Of a DNA stretch of 64,000 nucleotides, positions 1-10,500 are shown one piece after another. How positions within the stretch are numbered: the stretch's first letter is position 1; each line of letters opens with the position of its first letter. The DNA is from Bretschneidera sinensis (taxonomy: Eukaryota; Streptophyta; Magnoliopsida; Brassicales; Akaniaceae). Made by a program: the position numbers and the translations under genes. The stretch spans positions 103,866,588 to 103,930,587 of the forward strand of contig CM043702.1 of NCBI GenBank assembly GCA_023935145.1, in the 5' to 3' direction. Under the pieces are notes generated by a model. The model worked only from the letters and a program-made list of their open reading frames with translations. It did no database searches and was not told the origin of the DNA.

Positions 1-586
1 GCATATTTATGGTTTCTCCTAAAATAGTCCTACAGATTTGACTTGCCTAGTGAAGGAAGATTCACCATCATGCTAAGGTTTAGGGTTGCTAAATGATCAC
101 AGCTCTCTGTAAAGCTTGATTCTATTAGTCTTCACAACATTTAAATACTGCAAGTCATCTCCTACAAATTTCTCCACTTCTGTGGTTCATTTAGCTGTTA
201 ACGTGTAGTTTATGAAAATTATCCAGTCCCATGAAGGGACACATATGCACTAATGATAGTTAAGCTTCTCTCCTTTAAATGGAGATCAGTTACTATTATT
301 GTATCCTTAATCATAGGAGTCCATTTTATGCTTTCTTGATCCCTTCTAATATGTGATATGTTTTTTGTTGTCTCTTTTAAATCTTTTATTGACAAAGTTC
401 CTCTTAAGCAATGCCTATTCTTTGATCACTAATCTTATCTTGGCTTCTAATCTAATGCAGTGTTGCTTTAACTGGGCTTGAGATTGTGCAAGAAGATTCA
501 TGCTGAAAAAGTTCATGTTTTTTTAGATTGTTATTATGGAAATAATAAATCTGTTTTTCTATCTTATTAGAAAAAAAAAAAAAAAA
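1..586. other. AT-rich non-coding DNA, probably FTSHI5 intron
   Basis: No reading frame with protein-like composition and no exon of the downstream FTSHI5-like gene was recognised here. The stretch ends in a run of about 16 A at 571-586, just before the target-site duplication of the copia remnant. By position it is most simply intron (or upstream) sequence of the FTSHI5-like gene. Confidence 0.5.
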
Positions 587-636
587 CTTGATGTTGATGT
601 TTATAATAGTGAATAGCCTACTAACCTTAAGGTTAG

Positions 637-1087
637 TGATGCCGGATAGATAGGTAGAAACCGAAATAGATTGAGAAAATGGGAGAAATAATAGAGAAGC
701 AGCAGAGGGAAAAACAGAAATAGACTAGGTAGGACAGAAAAAAGAACAAAGAGAAAATAGACCAAGAACAAGGAGAAGGGGGTAAGAGATATACCAAAAC
801 TGGAGTTTATTCCATAATCAAAGTCTACTTTACAATCTTAATATCAGTGCTCTTGTATAGGCACCAAAAATTATTTAAATAAGAAAGTAAACCAAATCTT
901 AATAACTGTATAATTATCTAAATCTTATTTTCCTAAAATACCATTATTTAAATAAGAAAGTAAATCAAATCCTAATAACTATTTAATTAATCTAAATTTC
1001 CTAAAATACTATCTCCAAGAATATTGTCATTACAACATAAATCCAACCTCCCAAAATAATAAATATTGTCTTTCCTATTCTGCATCA
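637..1087 (-). repeat. 3' LTR of the nested small element
   Basis: 451 bp direct repeat of 1924-2377, bounded by the GTTAG target duplication at 632-636. Confidence 0.85.
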
Positions 1088-1392
1088 TTTTACCCCATTT
1101 ACAAAAAACTCGACCACGAGTTTTATAGTGATGAAGGATCAAAATTATGGATGGTTTGGTGAAAACTTGAAATTTTCGAAATGTAGCATTCTCAATCAAA
1201 CATAAGAAGGATATCAAGAGGAGTTGTTCAGGAGTCTCAATCCAGTGCAGGAAGACAAAATCAATGTAAGGAAAGTCATATGTACGAATCTTGCCCTCAT
1301 CTTGGCTTTGGCCTTATTCGCTTTGAAGTGACTTACTAGGTACATCCTCACCATGAATGTTAGAACTTTCTTTAAGGACTTGTTCTTGCTTT

Positions 1393-1783
1393 TCAAGGTG
1401 TGTGGATTGGAGAAACAACTTCTGACTCATCTTGAATGGAAACCGGATTGGTAGAAGTTTTGTTGAAAGCTGCTTCCACTAATTTTGTTGTTCGTGCAAG
1501 AAGTTGTTTAAACTTGAGGAGTCGAATTTCAAAGTTGGAATTCTCGATCTCCAACCAACAACAATTGTCATAAATGCAACGACCATCAAGCTCTATTTCA
1601 GCCCAAACAACATCTTGAGGCAAACTGTTTTGCACAAAGTGTTTGAAAATTCAATGAATTTGGGAGAAGGTTAATTTTCTCAATATGACCAAACTGACAA
1701 AAAATATGATAAAGCACGTCTTCCATAATTGGATACAAGACATGATGAACAGTAAGAAGAAAAACTCGACTCAACTCACTCAT
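1393..1783 (-). pseudogene. Captured PTB-like RNA-recognition motif fragment
   Basis: The minus-strand frame from the ATG at 1783 gives MSELSRVFLLTVHHVLYPI, then a VLYHIFCQFGHIEKI segment; after a frameshift near 1620-1635 the second frame gives ELDGRCIYDNCCWLEIENSN. These match, in order, the start of an RRM in plant polypyrimidine-tract-binding proteins (HxLYPI, the YG.VEKI-like strand, and the LDGR.IYDGCC.L.I..S motif). The middle of the RRM is shortened. It is the only protein-like content of the host LTR element, which suggests a captured host exon or cDNA rather than retroelement coding. The frame is broken, so no product is expected. Confidence 0.65.
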
Positions 1784-1923
1784 TCCTTACAAGTGACTTC
1801 AATTTGATTTAAATAAAAAAGGAACATATATAAAACAAAAAATGATTTTTTTATAGGGATACAATATGTGATTTAAGGGAGGGATAGAGGTTGGATGCAG
1901 GACTTTTCGGCTTTGATACCACT

Positions 1924-2377
1924 TGATACCAGACAGATAGGTTGAAACAGAAACAGATTGAGAAAAGGGGAGAAACAATAGAGAAGCAATAGAGGGAATG
2001 GATAGAAATAGACTAGTTAGAAAAGAGAACAGAACAAGAAAGAATAGACAAGAACAAGGAGAAGGAGACAAGAGATATACCAAAACTCAAGTTTATTCCA
2101 TAATCAAATCTACCTTACAATCTTAATATCAGTGCAATTATATAGGCACAAAAAATTATTTAAATAAGAAAGTAAACTAAATCCTAGTAACTATTTAATT
2201 ATCTAAATGTTATTTTCCTGAAATACCATTATTTAAATAAGAAAGTAAATCAAATCCTAATAACTATTTAATTGCCTAAATCTAATATTCCTAAAATACT
2301 ATCTCCAAGAATATTGTCATTACAACATAAATCCAACCTTCCAAAATAATAAATATTGTCAAATCTATTCTGCATCA
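1924..2377 (-). repeat. 5' LTR of the nested small element
   Basis: 454 bp, TG...CA. The partner LTR is 637-1087. The two differ by scattered substitutions and small indels, so the insertion is not recent. Confidence 0.85.
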
Positions 2378-3855
2378 GCTAGTAGTCATATATATAGAGA
2401 ACATAATAATGAGAACATACATAAATACCCTTTAAACACTTCTAACTCCAATTCTACTAAAAACCCCCTCTCAAGTTGGAGCATATACATGCATCAACTT
2501 GTTACAAATAGACCTATCTATCTGGTTACAAAAAAATCCAAGCCCATAAGAACAGCTCGGGTCAACAAAACTCACAAAAAAAAGTTAAGCCACTACGATC
2601 TAATGACATTGGATCAACACGATCCATGGACAAGATCCGGGGACACCCGATTAACTAGACTTTTACTTTTTCTTGCCTTCAACTTTGACTGAAATGGATT
2701 ACTTCACATGGATTGGATCTACAAAACGAGTCGGATTGCCTTTGACTAAAATGGATTGCTTTACATTGATGGCAAGTCTCCTCATTCAGTTTTGTTTCCT
2801 TACGAGGCTTCGTTTCCTTTAGGAGTATAAAAAACTGATGGCAAATACAAAGGACTAGGATGTATCGTGCCTATCCCACTAACATGAGTTTTAGAGTCAT
2901 CAACTAGAGTAACATTAGTAAAAAAGAATATTGATGAAAGCGAGAAAACATATCACATGTACCTGACACATGGTCAGTGGGTTTTCAGGCTCCAATGTTG
3001 AAAACTAATGGCATAGAATCATAAAAATAGATTACAAACAAGCAATGGGTGTACCTTTCTGGACTAGAGAAGCAGTCGAAAGCAATGTATAGTGAGCTAG
3101 CTATCTGATACTGAAGAAACTGGAAATACTGACACAACCATAAAATTTTGGATCACTGGGACTGATGAAGCAATAGACTCAGATGTTCCTACATTAGCAA
3201 CACCATAAGTTCTACTAACCAAATCCAACACATCCCACAAGTGTGGCTACCAATAGCAGTAACTTGTGGATGCAAATGGGGAGGCACATTAGTGGCTGAC
3301 TTCGACTCCATAATACCAACAACCAACAACTCACAACTACACTCACAAACGAAAACAGCCGACAACCAGCACGCACAGACTACAAGCAAACTAAAAGTCA
3401 ACCGAGGGCCATCCCAAACAACGATAATTAAGTGCCTCCGCAAACATTGATACTTGAGACAAAACGATCAAAAAATAAACATTACAACATTACATATGCA
3501 TGTTGAACTAGCAAGAGAATAGGAAAGTGGATACTCTTTTTTTTAACACTGTACAGATCCGGGTTGGGTCACGGATCCAAGAGGGCTGAAACTCAGAGCT
3601 CTCTGTCGCAGTGGAACAAGACAAGAAGGCTTGGCGAAGGAACGCGGTGAAACGTAGGGTTGTGGTTGCCAAAAAATTCCAATTCTGATGGTAATGGTGG
3701 TGAAGTAGACGGAAAGTGGGTTTAAGGTTAAATAGGGTTTGTTTGGGGAGTTTAGTTGTGGATACGACTGAGGAATAAGATGAAAATTAGGTTTTATTTT
3801 GTTTTTTTGTTTCTTTTAAAGATTATTCAGGATCCCAATAATAGTTTTGATATCA

Positions 3856-3979
3856 TGTTGATGTTTATAAGAGTGAATAGCCTATTAACCCTAACGTTAA
3901 TAGTCATATATATAGAGAACATAATAATGAGAAAATACATAAATACCCTTTAACACTTCTAACCCTAATACTCCTAACA
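3856..3979 (-). repeat. 5' LTR of the short-LTR copia remnant
   Basis: 124 bp, beginning TGTTAGGAG and ending AACATCAACA on the minus strand. The matching 3' LTR copy is 592-636 joined to 2383-2462. A related but truncated LTR lies at 33839-33932. Confidence 0.8.
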
Positions 3980-3984
3980 CTTGA

Positions 3985-4374
3985 ATTAGTTATTTTATTT
4001 GAAGTGTGAAGCTTGCAGCTTATCTTTTGTAGTTCATAGGGTTCATCTTTTGTAGTTCATAGGGTTGCTCATCTGCCCAACTGCTGCAAAGAGAGATCCA
4101 CTCTGCTAATTATTTAACTAATCCCTTGGTTTGCCAAACATTTTTCTTCTAGAAATCTAGTTCTGTTCTTAGAAGTATAGGTTATACACAGTTAATATAC
4201 TTCAAAGAGAAAATCTATTAGCATAATTAGTAGAAATATGACAGCTTCTCTTTCTATCCTCGATCCTTTAAGAATCCAGCAATATAGTGATTTCATACTC
4301 TCTCATGCACCTTGTGTTTATGCCTTAATTTGCTAGAAATATGGGACCTTTTCTTTTAAATGCTTGATTCCCAG
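3985..4374 (+). other. FTSHI5: Intron sequence before an FTSHI5 exon
   Basis: No coding signal. It contains a small direct duplication (cttttgtagttcatagggtt at about 4024-4070) and ends in a pyrimidine-rich stretch with a CAG acceptor at 4372-4374. Confidence 0.6.
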
Positions 4375-4550
4375 TAGCCAAAGGTTCTGTTCAGATTCCT
4401 TCGTCTTCCTCATTTGAATTGTCTCTTCAGATTGCTAGAGAGATGGTGATTAGTCCACAAAATGCTAGACTGGGGCTCATTCCTTTGACAAAAAGGATCG
4501 GACTGGTGGATCGGCCAGATAACCCCGATGGCGAGCTGATAAAATATAGG
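4375..4550 (+). CDS. FTSHI5: FTSHI5-like exon (first visible)
   Basis: Acceptor CAG at 4372-4374, donor GTATGT at 4551. It encodes the PSSSSFELSLQIAREMV and VDRPDNPDGELIKYR segments; the last codon AGG ends exactly at the donor (phase 0). Confidence 0.75.
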
Positions 4551-7500
4551 GTATGTTTATTTATTCCAGGTTGCAATTTGAAATAGATACATGCTGGATA
4601 CCTTCATTTTGTGTAAATAGATCTCTCTTTGTGTGTGTAAGTGTGTGTTTGTGTTCGCACAAGTGTGAGCATATGTTTTCTCAACTTGATAATCTTGATT
4701 GACTGATTTTCTTTTTCTCCATCATGATGTTAGTGGGACGATCCTCATGTCATTCCTGCCAATATGACGCCCGAAGTATCTGAGCTATTTACTCGCGAGT
4801 TGACAAGGGTAATGATTTTATGTTTGTATTATATATGACAAGAACAGTAATATGTGATGGTGGCCACTTAAAAGTTTGTTTTTATATCACTTTCTAAAGA
4901 AACCTGTTACTGTAAGTAGTTTTTATTATATATCCAATCACAATGTCTTTGGATGCATGTTGACATGACTATAGATAATTAAACAAATGTGTTTTCTAAA
5001 TAAGTCATACGAAGAGGTGAGACTATTTCAGTGAGATCTTTAAGCTTCCTACAGATTTGTTGAGTAGTGCCTGCTAAGAGGACATGATTCTTAGAATTGA
5101 GATTCTATTTTCTCACTCCTATATATGTTTCCTTCACCTGAAAGTTGATTTTATTCTAGATAATGCATATAGCACTCTATAACTTTTAAAGTATCGAGCC
5201 TGTTCCCTCTTAGGATATTAACTATTTTAATTTTTAAATTCATTACTACTATCTAAACTGATGTGGGCACGGTGTATATTTTTCTTTGTACTTCTGGATC
5301 TGTTGTTTCACCCTATGTGAACACGATATATGTTGATATGCATTCAGAACAATCAGCTGAAATTTCCAGATGAGTAATGCTTAGTGTCTTGAGGAAATTA
5401 TTCCATCCTTTGCATGGGACGAGAGCGGAGATGGCTAAAGTAAATGATAACTGAAACATAAAAAGCTCTTCTTGTTTATCAGCCTTGTAATTCTTATATT
5501 TGAATTCTTTTTATTGATCTTTTGATGGTTAATACTGGTGACAGTACATTGAGGAGACAGAAAAACTTGCAATGAATGCTTTGAGGGACAATAAGCACAT
5601 ACTGGACTTGATTGCGAAGGAACTATTGGAAAATTCAAGGATAACTGGTTTGGTATGCTTGGACACACCCATTTCTTATTTTAATCTTATTATATATTTG
5701 ATTTTAGAAACACATTTTGCTTTTGGATGATTAAGCGAAGAGACCTTCTTTTGATGAAGTTTCTTTGATTTTTATGCTACTATATATGACTTCTGCCATT
5801 CTTCGGATCCGCTTTCACTGTGAACCATATGTACTGAGCTAACTCAACTTTGCCTTAAATTTCCTTAATCCTCTGAACCTGTTTTCACCTCTGATCGCAT
5901 AAATTAGGAAAATAGTAAGGGGAGATCTTGATCAATAAATCCAGTCTAATAAAGATTCTTATAGCTTTTTAAGAAAACAATCATGTGCCACTAAAAATCT
6001 TACCATGGTGCATGCCATGAGTATCACAGTTGCAGGGTGTACAGAGGAGTTTGATACAATAACCTCAAGAAGTTGCAATGTGGGTACATGGTATTATATA
6101 TATCAAAGTACTGCAACTATTTTATACAGTTGCTGGTGCTGAAAAATGCTGTGTCGCAAACTTAAATATCATACTATCCGAAATATATGGTTTGGTTTTA
6201 ATGATGTCTCTCCATTGTCTTTTCAGTTGATTACTGAGTCTTTCTTTTAATGTTTATCTGTATTTATTCCCCTTCCAAAAAAAAAACTTACGTTATCTGT
6301 GCTTCAGTGAGCTATTAGTTTGTCTTCTGATAAATTGCAAATTTGTGGGCCCCTCTTATATTGAGCGAGTTATATCATTCAACCTTTTCATGTCGTCTAT
6401 TGTTTTCTTGGCAAATGGTTTTTGATGAGAAATTGTAGAGTTACCAATTATCCAAAAAACTTAAACTAAAGAGAAAGAGCCCAACTATTCTTATATATTC
6501 TTTACACACCCCCTCACGTGCAAATGGGCTTTATAAAAAATGAGATTTGCATGTAAAACCAAATGTAAGAAAACCCTAGTGTAGACAAAGAACGGGGCGA
6601 AATATTAATGAAAAAAGGGCATCCCTAGGACATGATACCTTGACCTAGAGCTCTGATACTATGATAAGAAATAGTTGAGTTGCTAATTATCCCAAAAGCT
6701 TCCAGTTAATGCGAAAGGGTCCAACTATTCTTTTATAGTTTAACAGTTTTCATTAGAAGCTCTTTTGAGATTTACGATACTGAACATATATTTTCAGTTC
6801 AACGAAAGAATGAAGATAACTTTAGATAATTTTTCAGCACATTAAGCTCCTTTGGATTGTGATACAATTCTAGCAATGGGTGTGATGCCTACAGAACCTT
6901 GTGTGTGATATCCAGTGAACTCTTGGTGTGATACCTAGATACTATCTTTTTTTGATTTTCCACTTTTAGCCTCCATTAAATTCAAAATAAGTCCTTGTGG
7001 GTAAACCATCAACTGTAAAACTGATGCTTTAAAACCCTAGCCCTTGCCTCTTTCTGCTCATAATCGTAATAAAAAATAAAAAGAAAAGCTGTAGTACTGC
7101 TACAGGGTGCTATTCATCATAGCAAGGCAGTTCCTGGCCTAATGAAGCATTTTTATCCTGATCCTAAACCATACAGTTGAGTTGTTAGTTTAGGTTAGAT
7201 ATGAGAGAGGGAAAGAGAGAAAAAGATGGAGAAGAAAGGTTTAGGGTTTATTCAATTAACCCTTCACTTGCTAACATATCATTTATATATGAGATAGATA
7301 AGTCCAAGTACAAAACTACCATTCAGGAAAAATAAAGGAAATAAAAATAATAACTCTAACACTCCCCCTCAAGTTGGAGCATACAAATCAAACATGCCCA
7401 GCTTGGAAGACAGCTGCTGGAATGATGGACGAGCAAGAATCTTTGTGAGAATATCACCAAGCTGATCACCTGAACGAACATATGGAGTAATAAGCTCCTT

Positions 7501-10500
7501 CCGGAGCAACAAGTCCCGAATAAAGTGACAATCCACTTCAATATGCTTGGTACGTTCATAAAAGATGGGATTATTAGCAATAAAAATAGCAGCCTGATTA
7601 TCACAATACATCTCCAGAGGAACAAAAACATGAATACAAAGGTCACGAAGGAGAGCACAAACCCACAACATTGCCTCAGCACTAGAACGAGCAACAACAT
7701 TTTGCTTCTTACTCCTCCAAGTAACCAAATTCCCACCAACAAAGGTACAATAACCGGACGTAGACCGCCGATCAGAACGAGAATCAGCCCAGTCAGCATC
7801 ACTAAAGCCAGTGATAGAAAGAGAAGTAGAGGGTTTATACAACAAGCATCTATCGAGGTACCCTTCAGATAATGGAGAATACGACAAACAGCATCAAAAT
7901 GAGGTTGTCGAGGAGCATGCATGTACTGACTAACGACGCCAACGGCATAGGTAATGTTAGGGCGAGTAACAGTAAGATAGATTAACTTTCCAACCAACCG
8001 ACGATATCGACCAACATCAACAAACAGATCACCCTGTTCATTATCAAGTTTTGTTACAGAGTCCATAGGAGTATCCACAGGGCGTGAGCCCAAGAGACCG
8101 GTTTCAGACAAAAGGTCAAGGATATATTTCCGTTGGGAAAGGGAAAGACTCCTCGAAGAGCGAGCAACTTCAATCCCAAGAAAATATCGAAGAGTACCCA
8201 AGTCCTTAGTATGGAATTGCTGGCCCAAATAGCACTTCAAATCAACAATGCTAGTTGAATCACTCCCAGAAACAATAATATCATCAACATAAACAATCAA
8301 AACAATGGTGCCAGCAGTGGAATGACGAACAAAGACGGAATGATCAGAGGTAGAACGTTGGAACCCATATGCAAGAACAACAGCGTTGAATTGATCAAAC
8401 CAAGCTCGAGGAGACTGTTTCAAACCATACAAGGCCTTCTTTAGATGATATACAAGATGGCCATTCCCAGCAACAACATATCTTGGTGGTTGGTCCATAT
8501 ACACTTCCTCCTTAAGATCACCATGAAGGAATGCATTCTTGATATCAAGTTGATACAAAGGCCAAGAACGATTAACAACCACTAAGAGCAAGATGCGAAC
8601 AGAGTTTAGGCGAGCAACAGGGGAAAAGGTCTCCAAGTAGTCAACACCATAGGTTTGGGTATAGCCTTTCGCAACCAACCGCGCTTTAAGACGTTCAATA
8701 GAACCATCAGGAAGATACTTAACAGTATAAACCCAACGACAACCCACTGTCTGTTTTCCTGGAGGAAGGAGAGTAAGCTCCCAGGTGTGGTTCTTGTGAA
8801 GAGCGCTCATTTCCTCATCCATAGCTTGTTTTCAACCAGAAGAAGATAGTGTCTGCTTATAGGATGAAGGAACAGAAATAGAGGACAAAGAACAAGCAAA
8901 AGACTGCAAACAAGGTGAAAGACGACTATAAGACAAGAAATGAGCAATAGGATGTTGTGCACAAGTTCTTTTACCTCAACGTAGAGCAATAGGTAAATCA
9001 TCGGTGTTCGAGGAAGGAGACAAAACAGGATCCTCAGATCTTGAAGCTGTAGGAACAGGGCCATAAGAAATAACACGCCTATCTTGAGATCGGTGGTATA
9101 CGTGCAACGGAAGGTTAGAAGGAGCTGAGGAAACCGGAGAAGTGACCATAGGTGGAGACATGAGCATCGGAAGAGTAGGAGAGGGAAAAGAACACTCCCC
9201 CTCAGAATAAGATATGAGATCTGAAAATAGACTCTCACCTTGGGAGGAAAAAAATGAAGTAGACTCAAAAAATGTGACATCAACACTTACAAAGTAGCGG
9301 CGAGAATCAGGACTGCAACAACGATAGCCTTTTTAAGTATGGGAATACCCAAGGAAAACACATTTCCGAGCTCGGGGAGATAATTTATCTTGACCCAAAT
9401 CAAGCACATGAACAAAAGCAACACAACTAAAAACCCGAGCAGTGAGGGAGAAAGGAGGCTGAGCAGGATAAACAAGACAAAAATGAGACTTATGATTCAA
9501 AACAATAGAAGGCATGCGATTAATGAGATAACAAGCAGTTAAAACAGCATCGCCCCAAAAATGTTTAGGTACCTTCATATTGAACATTAAAGTGCAAGCA
9601 ATATCAAGTAAATGGCGGTGTTTTCACTAAGCCACACCATTTTGCTTGGAAGTGTGAGAACAACTAGTCTGATGAATAATGCCTCTATCAATGCAAAATG
9701 AATTCATAATAGTCTGGGTATACTCTAAGGCATTATCAGATCGAAAAATCTTAATACACTTATTGAATTGAACAAGAATTTCATTATTAAATTGAAGAAC
9801 AATTCTAGGCAATTCAGACCTCTCTTTCATTAAAAACAACAAAGTCATTCGGGAATAATCATCAACAAAAACAACAAAATAACGAAAACCACTCAAAGTA
9901 GCAGTTCGAGATGGACCCAAAATATCTGTATGAATCAAAGCAAATGACTTAAACTGACGATCATGAGTACTACTAGGAAAAGAACTACGGTGATGCTTCC
10001 CTAGTTGAAATGCCTCACACTCTAATTTAGACAAAAGACTCAATAAGGGAATAGCAGTCTTCAATTTAGCCAAAGATGGATGACCCAAGCGGAAGTACCA
10101 CTGAAGAGGAGAAACTGTAGCAGACAAAGCGGATGAATTGAGAGATAGGGATTCACCGGGATCCAAAAGATAGAGACCGTCCTTTTCATGCCCCGAACCA
10201 ATCTTTTTCTTGGTCTTGAAGTCTTGAAAAATACAAGAAGTAGGAGTGAAAAGAATTTCACACTGTAACGCTTTGGTTAACTGACTAACATAGAGTAAAT
10301 TAAAGGGAAAATTAGGAATATAAAGACTAGAAGGTAAGGAGAGAGAGTTGGTGGCATGGAGAACACCTTGTCCATGAATAGGCCGAGAAGAGCCATCAGC
10401 TAACACGACATGATGATTAGCAGGTGTTAAATCAGAAAAACAAGATGATAAACCAGAGATATTTTTGGTAGCACCAGATCAATAATCCGTGAAGAGGGAG

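Larger units (their letters stand above)
637..2377 (-). mobile_element. Small LTR retrotransposon nested in a copia LTR, carrying an RRM fragment
   Basis: Direct terminal repeats of about 450 bp at 637-1087 and 1924-2377, each TG...CA on the minus strand. Flanks are GTTAG (632-636) and GCTAG (2378-2382), a 5-bp target duplication with one difference. The primer-binding site TGGTATCAAAGCC lies at 1909-1921 (minus), next to the 5' LTR, and matches an initiator-Met tRNA end. The internal region is only 836 bp and has no gag, protease, RT or integrase, so the element is non-autonomous. It holds a broken PTB-like RRM frame (1393-1783) and, near the 3' LTR (1087-1217), a short frame with a KTRGRVF...KWG-like string resembling the C-terminal tail of some gypsy polyproteins. 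That suggests, without proof, descent from a gypsy element. Confidence 0.85.
592..3979 (-). mobile_element. Short-LTR Ty1/copia remnant, itself hit by a nested element
   Basis: Flanked by a perfect 5-bp target duplication CTTGA (587-591 and 3980-3984). On the minus strand the 5' LTR is 3856-3979 (124 bp, TG...CA), followed by a degenerate initiator-Met primer-binding site at 3843-3855. A purine-rich tract just inside the other LTR (about 2463-2485, minus strand) reads as the usual copia polypurine tract. The 3' LTR (592-636 plus 2383-2462) is split by a nested element. The internal part is badly decayed: around 2830-2960 minus-strand codons resemble the copia protease/GAG-pre-integrase boundary (VSGIGTIHPSP-like), but no long gag or pol frame is left. 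It lies in the intron before the 4375 exon of the FTSHI5-like gene, antisense to it. Confidence 0.8.

Noticed and set aside
1799..2083. A 94-codon minus-strand frame
   Set aside because: It crosses the LTR, primer-binding site and leader of the nested element; composition is pyrimidine-driven.
3189..3450. Overlapping short ORFs on both strands
   Set aside because: They lie in a decayed copia interior, have no domain and mirror each other.
7356..8822. An intact 488-residue RT protein
   Set aside because: The last ~180 residues are out of frame; RNase H lies in a different frame, so the ORF end is an artefact of a frameshift.
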